Counted from the stretch's first letter, positions 1 to 5,341 are shown. The stretch is DNA of 6,570 bases from Candidatus Baldrarchaeota archaeon (GCA_030587435.1 JAUQZC010000146.1:1-6570); one strand, 5' to 3'. Notes: generated by a model not told the origin, from the letters alone. Numbers and translations: made by a program.

Positions 1-448
1 TGCAGTAGGTATGTTAAGAATAGCTAAAGACCGAGGGGTAAATGTTGTTCGAGCTGTAGGTGAGAACCTACCTTTTCGTAGTGAAATATTTAACTACGTG
101 ATAATGATTGTTACCTTATGTTTTTTAGATGAACCAAAAGCTTCTCTCAACGAGATTTGGAGGGTTCTCAAAAAACACGGTTTTTTAGCAGCTTGCATTG
201 TCCCAAAAGACTCTTCATGGGGAGAATTTTATATCGAAAAAGCGAAACAAGGCCATATTTTTTACCGTCACGCTCATTTTTATACCATAGAAGAAATAGA
301 AAGAATGTTAGAAGAATGCATGTTTAGGGTAACAGAATTTAAGGCTACACTCAGCTATGATCCACATGATAAGCCTCGTGTTGAAGACCCCACTGATGAA
401 GTTGGTGGCAAAGGGTTTGTTTGCGTGAAAGCTATTAAAATACCTTAA
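1..448 (+). CDS. Class I SAM-dependent methyltransferase, C-terminal part (5' end outside window)
   Basis: The reading frame is open from base 2, and the residues before the first ATG (AVG, then MLRIAKDRGV) fit the usual stretch after the SAM-binding acidic residue of a Methyltransf_11 protein. The ATG at base 11 is therefore internal and roughly the first 50-60 residues lie outside the window. Visible landmarks are the motif II region (AVGENLPF, then FNYVIMIVTLCFLDEP) and a motif III-like segment (EIWRVLKKHGFLAACIV), where the usual KPGG turn is KKHG. After these come an aromatic stretch (FYRHAHFYTIEEI) and a C-terminal GGKGFVCVKA strand, which I recall from archaeal methyltransferases of about 200 residues. 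The substrate cannot be read from the sequence. The stop is 32 bases before the likely start of the next methyltransferase, so the two are probably co-transcribed. Confidence 0.8.
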   Translation, partial: AVGMLRIAKDRGVNVVRAVGENLPFRSEIFNYVIMIVTLCFLDEPKASLNEIWRVLKKHGFLAACIVPKDSSWGEFYIEKAKQGHIFYRHAHFYTIEEIERMLEECMFRVTEFKATLSYDPHDKPRVEDPTDEVGGKGFVCVKAIKIP

Positions 449-467
449 CAATCTGCATATAATACGT

Positions 468-477
468 GAGGATGATT
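468..477 (+). promoter_or_regulatory. Ribosome binding site deciding the start of the second methyltransferase
   Basis: GAGGATGATT resembles the archaeal anti-Shine-Dalgarno complement GGAGGTGATC. It ends 3 bases before ATG 481, with 9 bases between GAGG and the ATG, which favours that codon over GTG 466 and ATG 472. Confidence 0.5.
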
Positions 478-480
478 AAA

Positions 481-1011
481 ATGTTTGGGCCATTTGAAGA
501 AGAAATTAAGAAAGAATTCTTGACTTTTAGTGAAATAAAAGAAGGACAAGTCGTTTTAGATGTAGGTACCGGTTCTGGCTTTGCAGCAGCACTCTTAGCA
601 AAAGCTGTAGGTGCAAATGGGCGCATATATTCTATCGATCCTTCTGAAAACGCTCTAAATAAAGCTTTTGGTAGGTTAAAGGAAGAGAAATTAGATAAGA
701 TAGTTGTTCTCAAAAAGGCTAGAGTTGAAGAGCTTCCATTTAAAGATAACTTTTTTGATAGAGTCTCTTCTATCATGTCTTTTCATCATTTTTCAGATCC
801 AGTAAGAAGTTTGAAGGAAATGTATAGAGTGTTAAAGCCCGGCGGGATTTTAGTCATAGTCGACTGGACACGGGAAACTACGGTAGCACCGCACCCAAAG
901 GAACAATTATATACGCCAGATCTTCTCTTTGAATTTATTAAAAAAGCCTTGGGAATCAAGCCTATTCTAAGGAATTTTGGTGAATGGATGATTTTAAAAG
1001 TTAGGAAGTAA
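481..1011 (+). CDS. Class I SAM-dependent methyltransferase (UbiE/COQ5-like, Methyltransf_11)
   Basis: This is a complete 176-residue protein from the chosen start. Motif I is VLDVGTGSGF (about residues 25-34), the acidic residue that binds the SAM ribose is D53 in IYSIDPS, motif II lies around EELPFKDNFFDRV (83-95), and motif III is RVLKPGGILVIVDW (116-129). SFHHFSDP matches the UbiE-type substrate-side loop. I chose the ATG at 481 because a GAGGATGATT Shine-Dalgarno-like stretch starts at 468 and leaves 9 bases before it. In-frame GTG 466 and ATG 472 overlap that site and would add 3-5 residues. The protein is shorter than quinone-pathway UbiE (about 230-250 residues) and no quinone genes are near, so the small-molecule substrate is unknown. 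It follows another methyltransferase of a different subgroup in the same direction. Family assignment is firm; function is not. Confidence 0.85.
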   Translation: MFGPFEEEIKKEFLTFSEIKEGQVVLDVGTGSGFAAALLAKAVGANGRIYSIDPSENALNKAFGRLKEEKLDKIVVLKKARVEELPFKDNFFDRVSSIMSFHHFSDPVRSLKEMYRVLKPGGILVIVDWTRETTVAPHPKEQLYTPDLLFEFIKKALGIKPILRNFGEWMILKVRK

Positions 1012-1015
1012 CCAT

Positions 1016-1244
1016 CTACTTTTGATACTTGTTTTTAGAGGCAGACTTCCACCATTCAATGAATTTTTCAACCCAGAGAATTATGGCCTGTTATTCTAAT
1101 TGCAGCTTTTATGGCTTTTTCAGCTGCTCTTTGGGCATCAAACACCGCTTCGGGATATAATTTGTCTTCAAGATTCCTTTTAGCTGTTCTTAATTCCCTC
1201 TTAGCTTTTTGTACCAGTATTTCAGCTTCTTTGTCGCTAATCAA
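1016..1244 (-). pseudogene. HEPN-domain protein (HepT-like toxin partner), truncated and degraded
   Basis: On the minus strand a frame starts at TTG 1244, overlapping the nucleotidyltransferase stop (TTGA). A GGAGAGGT Shine-Dalgarno lies at 1254-1261, 9 bases before it. The frame gives 58 residues and stops at 1068. It opens like an archaeal HEPN protein: a first helix (KEAEILVQKAKRELRTAKRN), then LYPEAVFDAQRAAEKAIKA, the typical Y-x-AVF-x-AQ-x-AAEKA helix, and it ends abruptly after IRITGHNSLG. HEPN partners are usually about 120-140 residues and carry an Rx4-6H RNase motif in the later helices; that part is absent. In the next frame, open from about 1090 to the TAG at 1016, ILWVEKFIEWWKSASKNK looks like the amphipathic last helix of a HEPN protein. 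I infer an internal deletion or frameshift that removed the catalytic middle. An intact short peptide that still binds the MNT protein is a less likely alternative. Confidence 0.65.
1018..1037 (+). terminator. Possible T-rich terminator after the methyltransferase pair
   Basis: Just after the stop at 1011 the plus strand has two T-runs (CTTTTG and GTTTTTAG) within 20 bases and no clear hairpin. Archaeal transcription commonly ends at such T-tracts. The stretch also overlaps the end of the broken HEPN gene on the other strand, so the call is weak. Confidence 0.3.
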
Positions 1245-1741
1245 ATTTTTATTACCTCTCCAACTTCTATTTTCTTCTTTAATTTCCAGAAATATCCTCT
1301 CTTATAGGGGACTCTTTTTGCTCCCATCTTGTTCAGCTTCTCTCTCAGATCGTTTAGCTTTTTTTCGATGAAATTATTCTTGTCATATAGTATTATTCCT
1401 TCATAGGTCATGTCTAAGTAAATTGGCTGAGTATTTTGAGCTTCATCAATTTTTAGTGGTATTATTGAAATGTTAATTCCATATTTCATTGAGATTTCAA
1501 AGGTTTTATCGACAAATAAATCGATTCGATCAACAAGTTTTTTTGGGAAATTTCTGGAAACAACTAATAGATCTACATCACTATGCTCCTTGAAGGTTCC
1601 TCTTGCAACTGATCCAAAGACAACAACGGAAATCAAATTTCCACGTAATTTATCTTTTAGAAAGGCAAGAAACTCCGATAGTGCCTCTCTATACTTTAAG
1701 GGAATATGTTCTAGTCCTTTTCTTAGTTCTTGAAACTTCAA
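1241..1741 (-). CDS. MNT-type nucleotidyltransferase (MntA-like antitoxin of an MNT/HEPN pair)
   Basis: This 166-residue protein has the minimal nucleotidyltransferase signature: VVVFGSVARG (residues about 39-48; GS at 43-44), then HSDVDLLVV with the metal-binding pair D55/D57. The first 30 residues form a helix typical of the fold. The C-terminal segment (GYFWKLKKKIEVGEVIKI) resembles the tail of archaeal MNT proteins paired with HEPN proteins. In characterised pairs the MNT protein is an antitoxin that transfers AMP to a tyrosine of the HEPN RNase. The start is TTG at 1741, supported by AGAGGGT at 1747-1753, 5 bases upstream; the next methionine lies beyond the active site. A TATA-like AATTTAAATT centred near 1785 could drive it. 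Its downstream partner overlaps it by 4 bases and is broken, so this gene survives without an obvious full-length toxin. A housekeeping role independent of a toxin cannot be excluded. Confidence 0.83.
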   Translation of the reverse strand: MKFQELRKGLEHIPLKYREALSEFLAFLKDKLRGNLISVVVFGSVARGTFKEHSDVDLLVVSRNFPKKLVDRIDLFVDKTFEISMKYGINISIIPLKIDEAQNTQPIYLDMTYEGIILYDKNNFIEKKLNDLREKLNKMGAKRVPYKRGYFWKLKKKIEVGEVIKI

Positions 1742-1777
1742 GTTTTACCCTCTGCTAATATCAAAGTGTTCACTAAC

Positions 1778-1790
1778 TTAATTTAAATTC
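1778..1790 (-). promoter_or_regulatory. Candidate TATA element for the MNT/HEPN operon
   Basis: The palindrome AATTTAAATT (1780-1789) lies about 44 bases upstream of TTG 1741. With a start site about 25 bases downstream of the TATA element this gives a leader near 17 bases holding the AGAGGGT site, a spacing that suits an archaeal promoter. Confidence 0.4.
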
Positions 1791-1993
1791 TGCTTGTGGA
1801 CTAGTCAACGAAGTTTCTGCTAGCTTTTTAACAGCAACATTACGTAGTAGTGAAGGTAGATATTTAAATAATCGTTAATTTGAAGGTAACAGCCTCTACC
1901 TAAAATTAGCTTCATAAAACCTATTTATTTTTTAGTTAATCAATTAAAACTTGAAAAAACTTTATTTCAATTTTTAGCGGCTTTGTTATGAAA

Positions 1994-2009
1994 TGATAAT
2001 ATTTTAATG
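1994..2009 (+). promoter_or_regulatory. Candidate TATA element for the thiamine-binding protein gene
   Basis: TGATAATATTTTAAT lies about 55-65 bases before ATG 2059, which would give a leader of roughly 30 bases containing the strong ribosome binding site. Only an AT-rich match supports this, in an AT-rich background. Confidence 0.3.
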
Positions 2010-2044
2010 TTGTAAGTTGAATTTTACTCATGATTTGTCAGGTT

Positions 2045-2054
2045 GGGAGGTTGG
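2045..2054 (+). promoter_or_regulatory. Strong ribosome binding site deciding the start at 2059
   Basis: GGGAGGTTGG lies with 8 bases between GGAGG and ATG 2059, close to an ideal archaeal Shine-Dalgarno. It argues against the in-frame TTG at 2017, which would add 14 residues (from MNFTHDLSGW) and has no comparable site. Confidence 0.7.
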
Positions 2055-2058
2055 TGTT

Positions 2059-2361
2059 ATGCCTATTGTTGAGTTTTCCGTTGTTCCAATCGGAACCAAA
2101 AATACTAGCGTTAGCAAATATGTTGCTGAAGCCATTAAGGTGTTTAAGAAACATGGCGATTTGAAGTTTCAAGTTACACCCATGGGTACCGTTGTGGAAG
2201 GTGAGGACCTAGCTGAAATCTTAAAAGCTATTTTAGAAGCCCATGAAGCTGTGTTTAAAGCAGGCGCTCAAAGAGTAGTAACTACGATTAAAATAGATGA
2301 TAGAAGAGACAAAAAAGAAACAATGGAGTATAAAGTTAAAGCTGTTAAAGAAAAAATGTAA
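2059..2361 (+). CDS. MTH1187/YkoF-like thiamine-binding protein (DUF77 family)
   Basis: The protein has 100 residues, the normal size of this family. It begins MPIVEFSVVPIGT and carries SVSKYVAEAI, the signature QVTPMGTVVEGED (near residue 38) and the closing strand RVVTTIKIDDRRDK. Known members (archaeal MTH1187, yeast YBL001c) are small ferredoxin-fold cytoplasmic proteins that form oligomers; family members bind thiamine or related ligands, but the cellular role is poorly defined. It stands alone, with long gaps on both sides and no thiamine biosynthesis or transport gene in the window. I saw no TPP riboswitch upstream. The start at ATG 2059 is fixed by the GGGAGG site and by the family's usual N-terminus. 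Confidence 0.9.
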   Translation: MPIVEFSVVPIGTKNTSVSKYVAEAIKVFKKHGDLKFQVTPMGTVVEGEDLAEILKAILEAHEAVFKAGAQRVVTTIKIDDRRDKKETMEYKVKAVKEKM

Positions 2362-2479
2362 AACCCTTAATGCCTGTATATATCAGTTATCCATGTGATT
2401 AATTCAATAAATTCATTTATGTCTCACTATCGCCATTATTAGCAAACAATCATTAAAGATCGTAAGGCCTAGTGAATGG

Positions 2480-2510
2480 GTAATATTTATTTTTTGTGTG
2501 TAATATTTTT
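2480..2510 (+). promoter_or_regulatory. Candidate TATA region for the VapB/PIN module
   Basis: Two AT-rich boxes, TAATATTTATTTTTT (from 2481) and TAATATTTTT (2501-2510), lie 20-50 bases upstream of ATG 2528. The first would allow a short leader and the second a leaderless transcript. Which one is used cannot be told from sequence. Confidence 0.35.
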
Positions 2511-2527
2511 CATTTGTGGGATTTAAT

Positions 2528-2776
2528 ATGAGTATTTCAAAGGTGGATTCACGGTATAGAATTACTATTCCAGAGGATATCAGAAAAATTGTGAAAGTAA
2601 AGAAGAGACAAAAAGTTATGCTTATCCCACGTGGAGATTCAATAACTCTAATATTATTGAGAGAGAATCTAAGCAAGGCATTGGATGAATTTTTAGGAGA
2701 TATAAAGTTAACAAGAGATGTTAAGAAGAAGGCAGAAAAATACGTGCTAGAGCAGGCTAAAGAGCGTGAACAGTGA
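2528..2776 (+). CDS. AbrB/SpoVT-type antitoxin (VapB-like)
   Basis: This is an 82-residue protein starting at ATG 2528. The first 45 residues are a swapped-hairpin AbrB domain: ISKVDSRYRITIPEDIRK, then VKVKKRQKVMLIPRGDSITLILL. This domain binds DNA as a dimer and usually represses its own promoter. The tail (about residues 48-82) is charged and helical (ALDEFLGDIKLTRDVKKKAEKY), the region that in VapB proteins wraps the toxin. GTG 2516 would add four residues (MGFN) but does not match the family N-terminus. The stop codon overlaps the next start (TGATG at 2774-2778), the arrangement expected for an antitoxin followed by its PIN toxin. The frame is intact although the toxin frame is not. The domain is certain; the antitoxin role follows from the neighbour. 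Confidence 0.87.
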   Translation: MSISKVDSRYRITIPEDIRKIVKVKKRQKVMLIPRGDSITLILLRENLSKALDEFLGDIKLTRDVKKKAEKYVLEQAKEREQ

Positions 2777-3202
2777 TGTTTCTTGTTGAGACCGAATTTC
2801 TTCTGGGATTAAGGCCTAGTGATAAGTGGAGTAATTTGGTTAAGGAAATTATTTCGCTTAGTAGAATGAAAAATGTCCCTATTAACTATACTCTTTCCAG
2901 TTTGCTTGAAATAAGAGCCGTTCTTTATTCTCACGGGGAAAAAGCTGGGTTTGTACACCGTGCAATTGCTCATCTTAAGGCTAAACTTGATGAAGAGGGT
3001 ATTGTGGAAGTTCCCGCTAACTTCTGATGACATAATACTGGCAGATAAGTTAAGAGAAGAAACTGAGGCAGCATATTTTGATGTTTTACATGCTGCTGTT
3101 GCCTTAAGAACAAGTTTAACTTTAATATCCAATGACCCCGTTTTTCAAAGCTTAGGGGTTAAATGCTTAACGATGAAGGAAGTAATAGAGCATTTAAGAT
3201 AG
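2776..3202 (+). pseudogene. PIN-domain toxin (VapC-like), interrupted by a one-base frameshift
   Basis: The frame from ATG 2776 (GTG 2773 is also in frame) reads MFLVETEFLLGLRPSDKW, continues through LSSLLEIRAVL, and stops at 3027 after about 83 residues. The protein resumes in the next frame as LTSDDIILADKLREE, then AAYFDVLHAAVALRTSLTLI with the typical PIN end SNDPVF, to the stop at 3202. Removing one base around 3013-3016 (CCCG) joins EGIVEVP to LTSDDIILA and gives about 141 residues, a normal VapC length. Expected metal-binding residues are spread over both halves: E in VETEF (often D), E in LLEIR, D in YFDVLHAA and D in SNDPVF. VapC proteins are Mg-dependent RNases kept inactive by VapB. 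The break could be a true mutation, a sequencing or assembly error, or, less likely, +1 recoding at CCC-G. Either half alone lacks a complete active site. Confidence 0.85.
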
Positions 3203-3250
3203 GTAAGAACAACGAAGTTTTCTAAGTTACAATGTTTTGCTGGTTAGGTG

Positions 3251-4171
3251 TTATTTCTTGTAGAATGGTTCTCTCAGGTTCACGGCTTTTATAAAAAGTT
3301 CCTCTAATTTTTTGTTATTTGCATTGTTTCTCATTGGTGTTAGAATGTCTACTAGGTTGTCATTTCTCATTAAGCATGGTTTTAATTTTCCATCGCTTGT
3401 TACGCGTATTCTTGTGCAGTTTGCGCAGAAAACTGTGTTGTGGAAAGGTTTTACTATTTCAACTTCGGCTCCGTTCGGAAGAAGATACTTCTTTCTTGCA
3501 TGAAGTTTACGTGTAATTATTTTAATTGCTCTTTTTCTTAATTCTTCCTCTATAGGGTCTAAGTTCATGTGATGTTTTTGAAAAGATAGATTTGGTGTAT
3601 TTAGAGGTATGAATTCAATAAGTTGCAGTATTGTGTTTGTTTTTGCTGAAAAATCTATCATGTCCCAGATTTCTGTGTCGTTTATGCCTTTTAGCACAAC
3701 CATGTTTATTTTTACGGGGTTAAGACCTGTTTCAACTGCTTTTATGATTCCCTCTATTACCCGTTTAGAGTAGTTGTGTCCAGTTATTTTTTGATATTTT
3801 TGTGGATCTAATGTATCTAAACTAACATTTACCCTTTTTAATCCGGCTTTTCTAAGTTTTTCTGCGTATTCTGCTAGTAGCACTCCATTTGTTGTTAGTG
3901 ATACGTCTACGATTCCTTTAATGTTCGATATTTTTTCTATTATTTCTGTTACGTCTTTTCTTACGAGAGGTTCGCCGCCAGTTATTTTTACTCGTTTTAT
4001 ACCTAGTTTTGCAGCTATTTCAACTATTTTCTTTATTTCGTTTGGTGTCATTTCTTTTGCTGTTTTTTCATTTTCTCCTTCTCTGTGACAATAGAAGCAG
4101 TTTAGGTTGCATTTTTGGGTGATAGAGATTCTGATATCATTTACTGGTCTTCCATAAGGGTCAATTAACAT
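3251..4171 (-). CDS. moaA: GTP 3',8-cyclase MoaA (radical SAM, molybdopterin cofactor synthesis)
   Basis: The protein has 306 residues. MoaA uses SAM radical chemistry to turn GTP into 3',8-cyclo-dihydro-GTP, the first step of molybdenum/tungsten pterin cofactor synthesis, in the cytoplasm. The N-terminal [4Fe-4S] motif is CNLNCFYC (C21, C25, C28), with R14 just before it in DIRISITQ. The radical SAM GGEP motif is at 65-68 and LTTNGVLL follows. The second cluster site is FCANCTRIRVTSDGKLKPC (C249, C252, C266; Cx2Cx13C), and its RIR arginines correspond to those that bind the GTP triphosphate. The bacterial C-terminal Gly-Gly is absent; the protein ends REPFYKK. The start at ATG 4171 fits the family N-terminus (DPYGRPVNDIRIS). 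A TATA-like element lies about 45 bases upstream. No other mo-cofactor gene is in the window. MoaA-like paralogues exist, but both cluster motifs and the arginines make this call strong. Confidence 0.93.
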   Translation of the reverse strand: MLIDPYGRPVNDIRISITQKCNLNCFYCHREGENEKTAKEMTPNEIKKIVEIAAKLGIKRVKITGGEPLVRKDVTEIIEKISNIKGIVDVSLTTNGVLLAEYAEKLRKAGLKRVNVSLDTLDPQKYQKITGHNYSKRVIEGIIKAVETGLNPVKINMVVLKGINDTEIWDMIDFSAKTNTILQLIEFIPLNTPNLSFQKHHMNLDPIEEELRKRAIKIITRKLHARKKYLLPNGAEVEIVKPFHNTVFCANCTRIRVTSDGKLKPCLMRNDNLVDILTPMRNNANNKKLEELFIKAVNLREPFYKK

Positions 4172-4216
4172 TATGAATCCCCATGCATATCGACACTTAA
4201 CAATCCGCGATCAATG

Positions 4217-4228
4217 TTTAAAAATTTA
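4217..4228 (-). promoter_or_regulatory. Candidate TATA element for moaA
   Basis: On the minus strand this reads TAAATTTTTAAA, a good archaeal TATA match, about 46-57 bases upstream of ATG 4171. That puts transcription start near 4192 and leaves a leader of about 20 bases with a weak GGGGAT ribosome binding site. It lies between osmC and moaA, so moaA can be transcribed independently. Confidence 0.45.
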
Positions 4229-4232
4229 TGCT

Positions 4233-4661
4233 TTATTTGAGGAACTCCAATGTTATGTTGAGTGGCACGCATTCTTTGATCGTGTTTGAGATTATGCAAT
4301 ATTTTTTGGTGAAATTAAAGCACTCCTTAATGTCAAATTCGGCTTCTTCTGGTGCTGCTACTTTAAGTTTAACATCTATTTTTGTAAACTTGTAGTAGCC
4401 ACCTTCCATCCTTTTAATATTACCGCTAACGTCCACAGTTATCTTGTGATACTCTACTTTGTATTTCTTGGCGAAGTATAGAAAAGTTGTGAGTACGCAT
4501 GATGCAACTGATGCTATGAAGAGTTCTTCTGGCCCTAAAACTTCTTCCCCTCCAAACTCCTTAATTATTCCAATTTCTATTGGCTTAAAGTTTTTTATGC
4601 GTATTTCTCCTCTTGTTCCTTGAGTCCAATGAACTTCAGCTTTAAAAGAAATTTTTTCCAC
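4233..4661 (-). CDS. OsmC/Ohr-family protein, probable thiol-dependent peroxidase
   Basis: The protein has 142 residues, the usual OsmC size. The family signature GPEELFIASVASCVLTTF (about 43-60) holds the reactive cysteine C55 and the catalytic glutamate (E45 or E46). The second conserved cysteine, C122, lies in KKYCIISNTIKEC, the OsmC xCPxSN-like motif with I in place of P. Two further cysteines, C114 and C131, flank it. OsmC proteins are cytoplasmic dimers that reduce organic hydroperoxides with C55 as peroxidatic and C122 as resolving cysteine. The start is GTG 4661 with a near-perfect GAGGTGATT site. Downstream on the same strand is moaA, 61 bases away with its own TATA element, so a shared operon is uncertain. 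The gene is divergent from the membrane-bound winged-helix protein. The Ohr and OsmC subgroups cannot be separated by eye. Confidence 0.9.
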   Translation of the reverse strand: MEKISFKAEVHWTQGTRGEIRIKNFKPIEIGIIKEFGGEEVLGPEELFIASVASCVLTTFLYFAKKYKVEYHKITVDVSGNIKRMEGGYYKFTKIDVKLKVAAPEEAEFDIKECFNFTKKYCIISNTIKECVPLNITLEFLK

Positions 4662-4665
4662 GATA

Positions 4666-4674
4666 AATCACCTC
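4666..4674 (-). promoter_or_regulatory. Ribosome binding site for the OsmC gene, supporting a GTG start
   Basis: Minus-strand GAGGTGATT leaves 9 bases between GAGG and GTG 4661. It is the best match in the window to the archaeal 16S rRNA tail and fixes the GTG start. Confidence 0.7.
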
Positions 4675-4711
4675 AAATTAAGTTTAAATGGAATTTAGTA
4701 AAGTTAACTTG

Positions 4712-4730
4712 GAAATTTAATATTTTAAGT
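4712..4730 (-). promoter_or_regulatory. Candidate TATA region for the OsmC gene
   Basis: Minus-strand ACTTAAAATATTAAATTT lies 50-70 bases upstream of the GTG start, inside the 152-base divergent region shared with the winged-helix gene. A second, closer TTTAAA at about 4683-4688 overlaps where the transcript would begin and is less likely. Confidence 0.3.
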
Positions 4731-4772
4731 TTGTGGGTTTGTAGAAGAACCTAAATGTTGAATTTGAGAAAT

Positions 4773-4785
4773 AGTTATATGTTTT
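4773..4785 (+). promoter_or_regulatory. Candidate TATA element for the membrane-bound winged-helix gene
   Basis: AGTTATATGTTTT lies about 30-40 bases before ATG 4814. Transcription would start near 4803-4808, giving a very short leader before ATG 4814 or about 25 bases before ATG 4832. No clear Shine-Dalgarno precedes either codon, which would suit a nearly leaderless message. Confidence 0.4.
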
Positions 4786-4813
4786 TGCTCTAAGCTTTTT
4801 ATTGATCTTAGCT

Positions 4814-5263
4814 ATGAATGTGGTATGTGGAATGAGAGGAAGCGAGATTGAGGAGAGATTAAAAGGGAAAACTCTTAGAGTTTATTATTATATGCTTTTA
4901 GCTGGTAGAGCTGTTGGTATTAGGGAGGTGCAGAGAAAACTTGGATTTTCCTCTCCAAGCGTTGCCGCTTATCATTTAGACAAACTTGTGGAGTTAGGAT
5001 TAGCTAAGAAAAGTAGTGAAGGGTATGTTTTGGAGGAAAATGTTCATGTTGGTGTCTTAAAATATTTTGTTTTTGTAGGTGGATATGTATTTCCTCGATA
5101 TCTTTTCTATGCGATTTTCTTTACAACAAGTCTCATAACATATCTTTTGGTTTATCCTTTAACTTTCTCTACGCATAATATTGCTGCTATATTGTTTGGT
5201 TCCTTGGCTTCCTTTATTTGTTGGCTTGAAACCTATAGATGTTGGCGTCAAAAACCATTTTAA
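4814..5263 (+). CDS. Membrane-anchored winged-helix (ArsR-like) DNA-binding protein
   Basis: From ATG 4814 this is a 149-residue protein. Residues about 18-75 form a winged helix: LRVYYYMLLAGRAVGIREVQ, then KLGFSSPSVAAYHLDKLVEL as helix-turn-helix and recognition helix, then a wing (GLAKKSSEGYVLEEN). After this come two hydrophobic segments, about 96-116 (YLFYAIFFTTSLITYLLVYPL) and 121-141 (from HNIAAILFGSLASFICWLE), ending in a basic tail (YRCWRQKPF). Both ends are therefore predicted inside, with DNA binding tethered to the membrane. Archaea have many such uncharacterised one-component regulators. TTG 4802 and ATG 4832 are alternative starts; neither changes the domains. A small two-span protein gene follows 90 bases downstream and an ABC transporter converges from the right. 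I infer, but cannot show, that it senses a membrane signal and controls one of these neighbours. Confidence 0.82.
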   Translation: MNVVCGMRGSEIEERLKGKTLRVYYYMLLAGRAVGIREVQRKLGFSSPSVAAYHLDKLVELGLAKKSSEGYVLEENVHVGVLKYFVFVGGYVFPRYLFYAIFFTTSLITYLLVYPLTFSTHNIAAILFGSLASFICWLETYRCWRQKPF

Positions 5264-5264
5264 T

Positions 5265-5305
5265 CATGTGTCTAAAAACTAGAACACATGTACTAAAAAG
5301 TAGAA
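5265..5305 (+). promoter_or_regulatory. Paired 13-base motifs with an inverted repeat; operator-like
   Basis: CTAAAAACTAGAA (5272-5284) and CTAAAAAGTAGAA (5293-5305) differ at one base and start exactly 21 bases apart, two turns of the helix. Each is preceded by CATGT, so the longer units are about 20 bases. The first also sits inside an inverted repeat: CATGTGT (5265-5271) pairs with ACACATG (5284-5290), with CTA/TAG inside and one bulged A. The second holds TACT/AGTA around AAAA. It begins right after the regulator's stop and lies 50-90 bases before the small membrane protein, where a promoter or operator would be. No T-run follows, so a terminator is less likely. Confidence 0.45.
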
Positions 5306-5341
5306 TTAAATTACTCCTATGTTAAGTGTTCATGTAAATTT

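Larger units (their letters stand above)
1742..2058. other. 317-base intergenic region between divergent genes; no gene seen
   Basis: Stops are dense in all frames and no RNA fold typical of tRNA or box C/D RNA was found. The stretch is very AT-rich. It holds the TATA-like palindromes AATTTAAATT (1780-1789) and TATTTAAATA (1861-1870), a GAAGGTA direct repeat at about 1852 and 1882 (30 bases apart), and a GGTAGA/TCTACC inverted pair at 1855-1860 and 1895-1900 flanking the second palindrome. The right end carries the likely promoter and ribosome binding site of the thiamine-binding gene. The short repeats could be chance in such sequence. Confidence 0.5.

Noticed and set aside
1111..1371. Plus-strand 86-codon frame opposite the HEPN remnant and the end of the MNT gene.
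   Set aside because: It is Ser/Leu/Phe-rich, as expected for the antisense of Lys/Glu-rich coding sequence, and conflicts with recognisable MNT and HEPN motifs on the other strand.
2463..2822. Exact 13-base direct repeat TAAGGCCTAGTGA at 2463-2475 and 2810-2822, flanking the antitoxin gene.
   Set aside because: One copy lies inside the PIN coding sequence in a plausible reading frame, there are no further copies or target-site features, and a repeat of this length can occur by chance in several kilobases of AT-rich DNA.
2951..3202. Independent small protein starting at ATG 2951 within the PIN gene.
   Set aside because: Its first 14 or so residues overlap the upstream PIN half in another frame and look non-coding; from LTSDD onward it is simply the second half of the PIN domain.
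3203..3250. Terminator between the convergent PIN gene and moaA.
   Set aside because: Only short T-runs of four are present and no stable hairpin was seen on either strand.
3965..3980. GGTTCGCCGCCA resembling the T-arm and CCA end of a tRNA.
   Set aside because: It lies within moaA and encodes, on the minus strand, the conserved GGEP motif; no cloverleaf is present.
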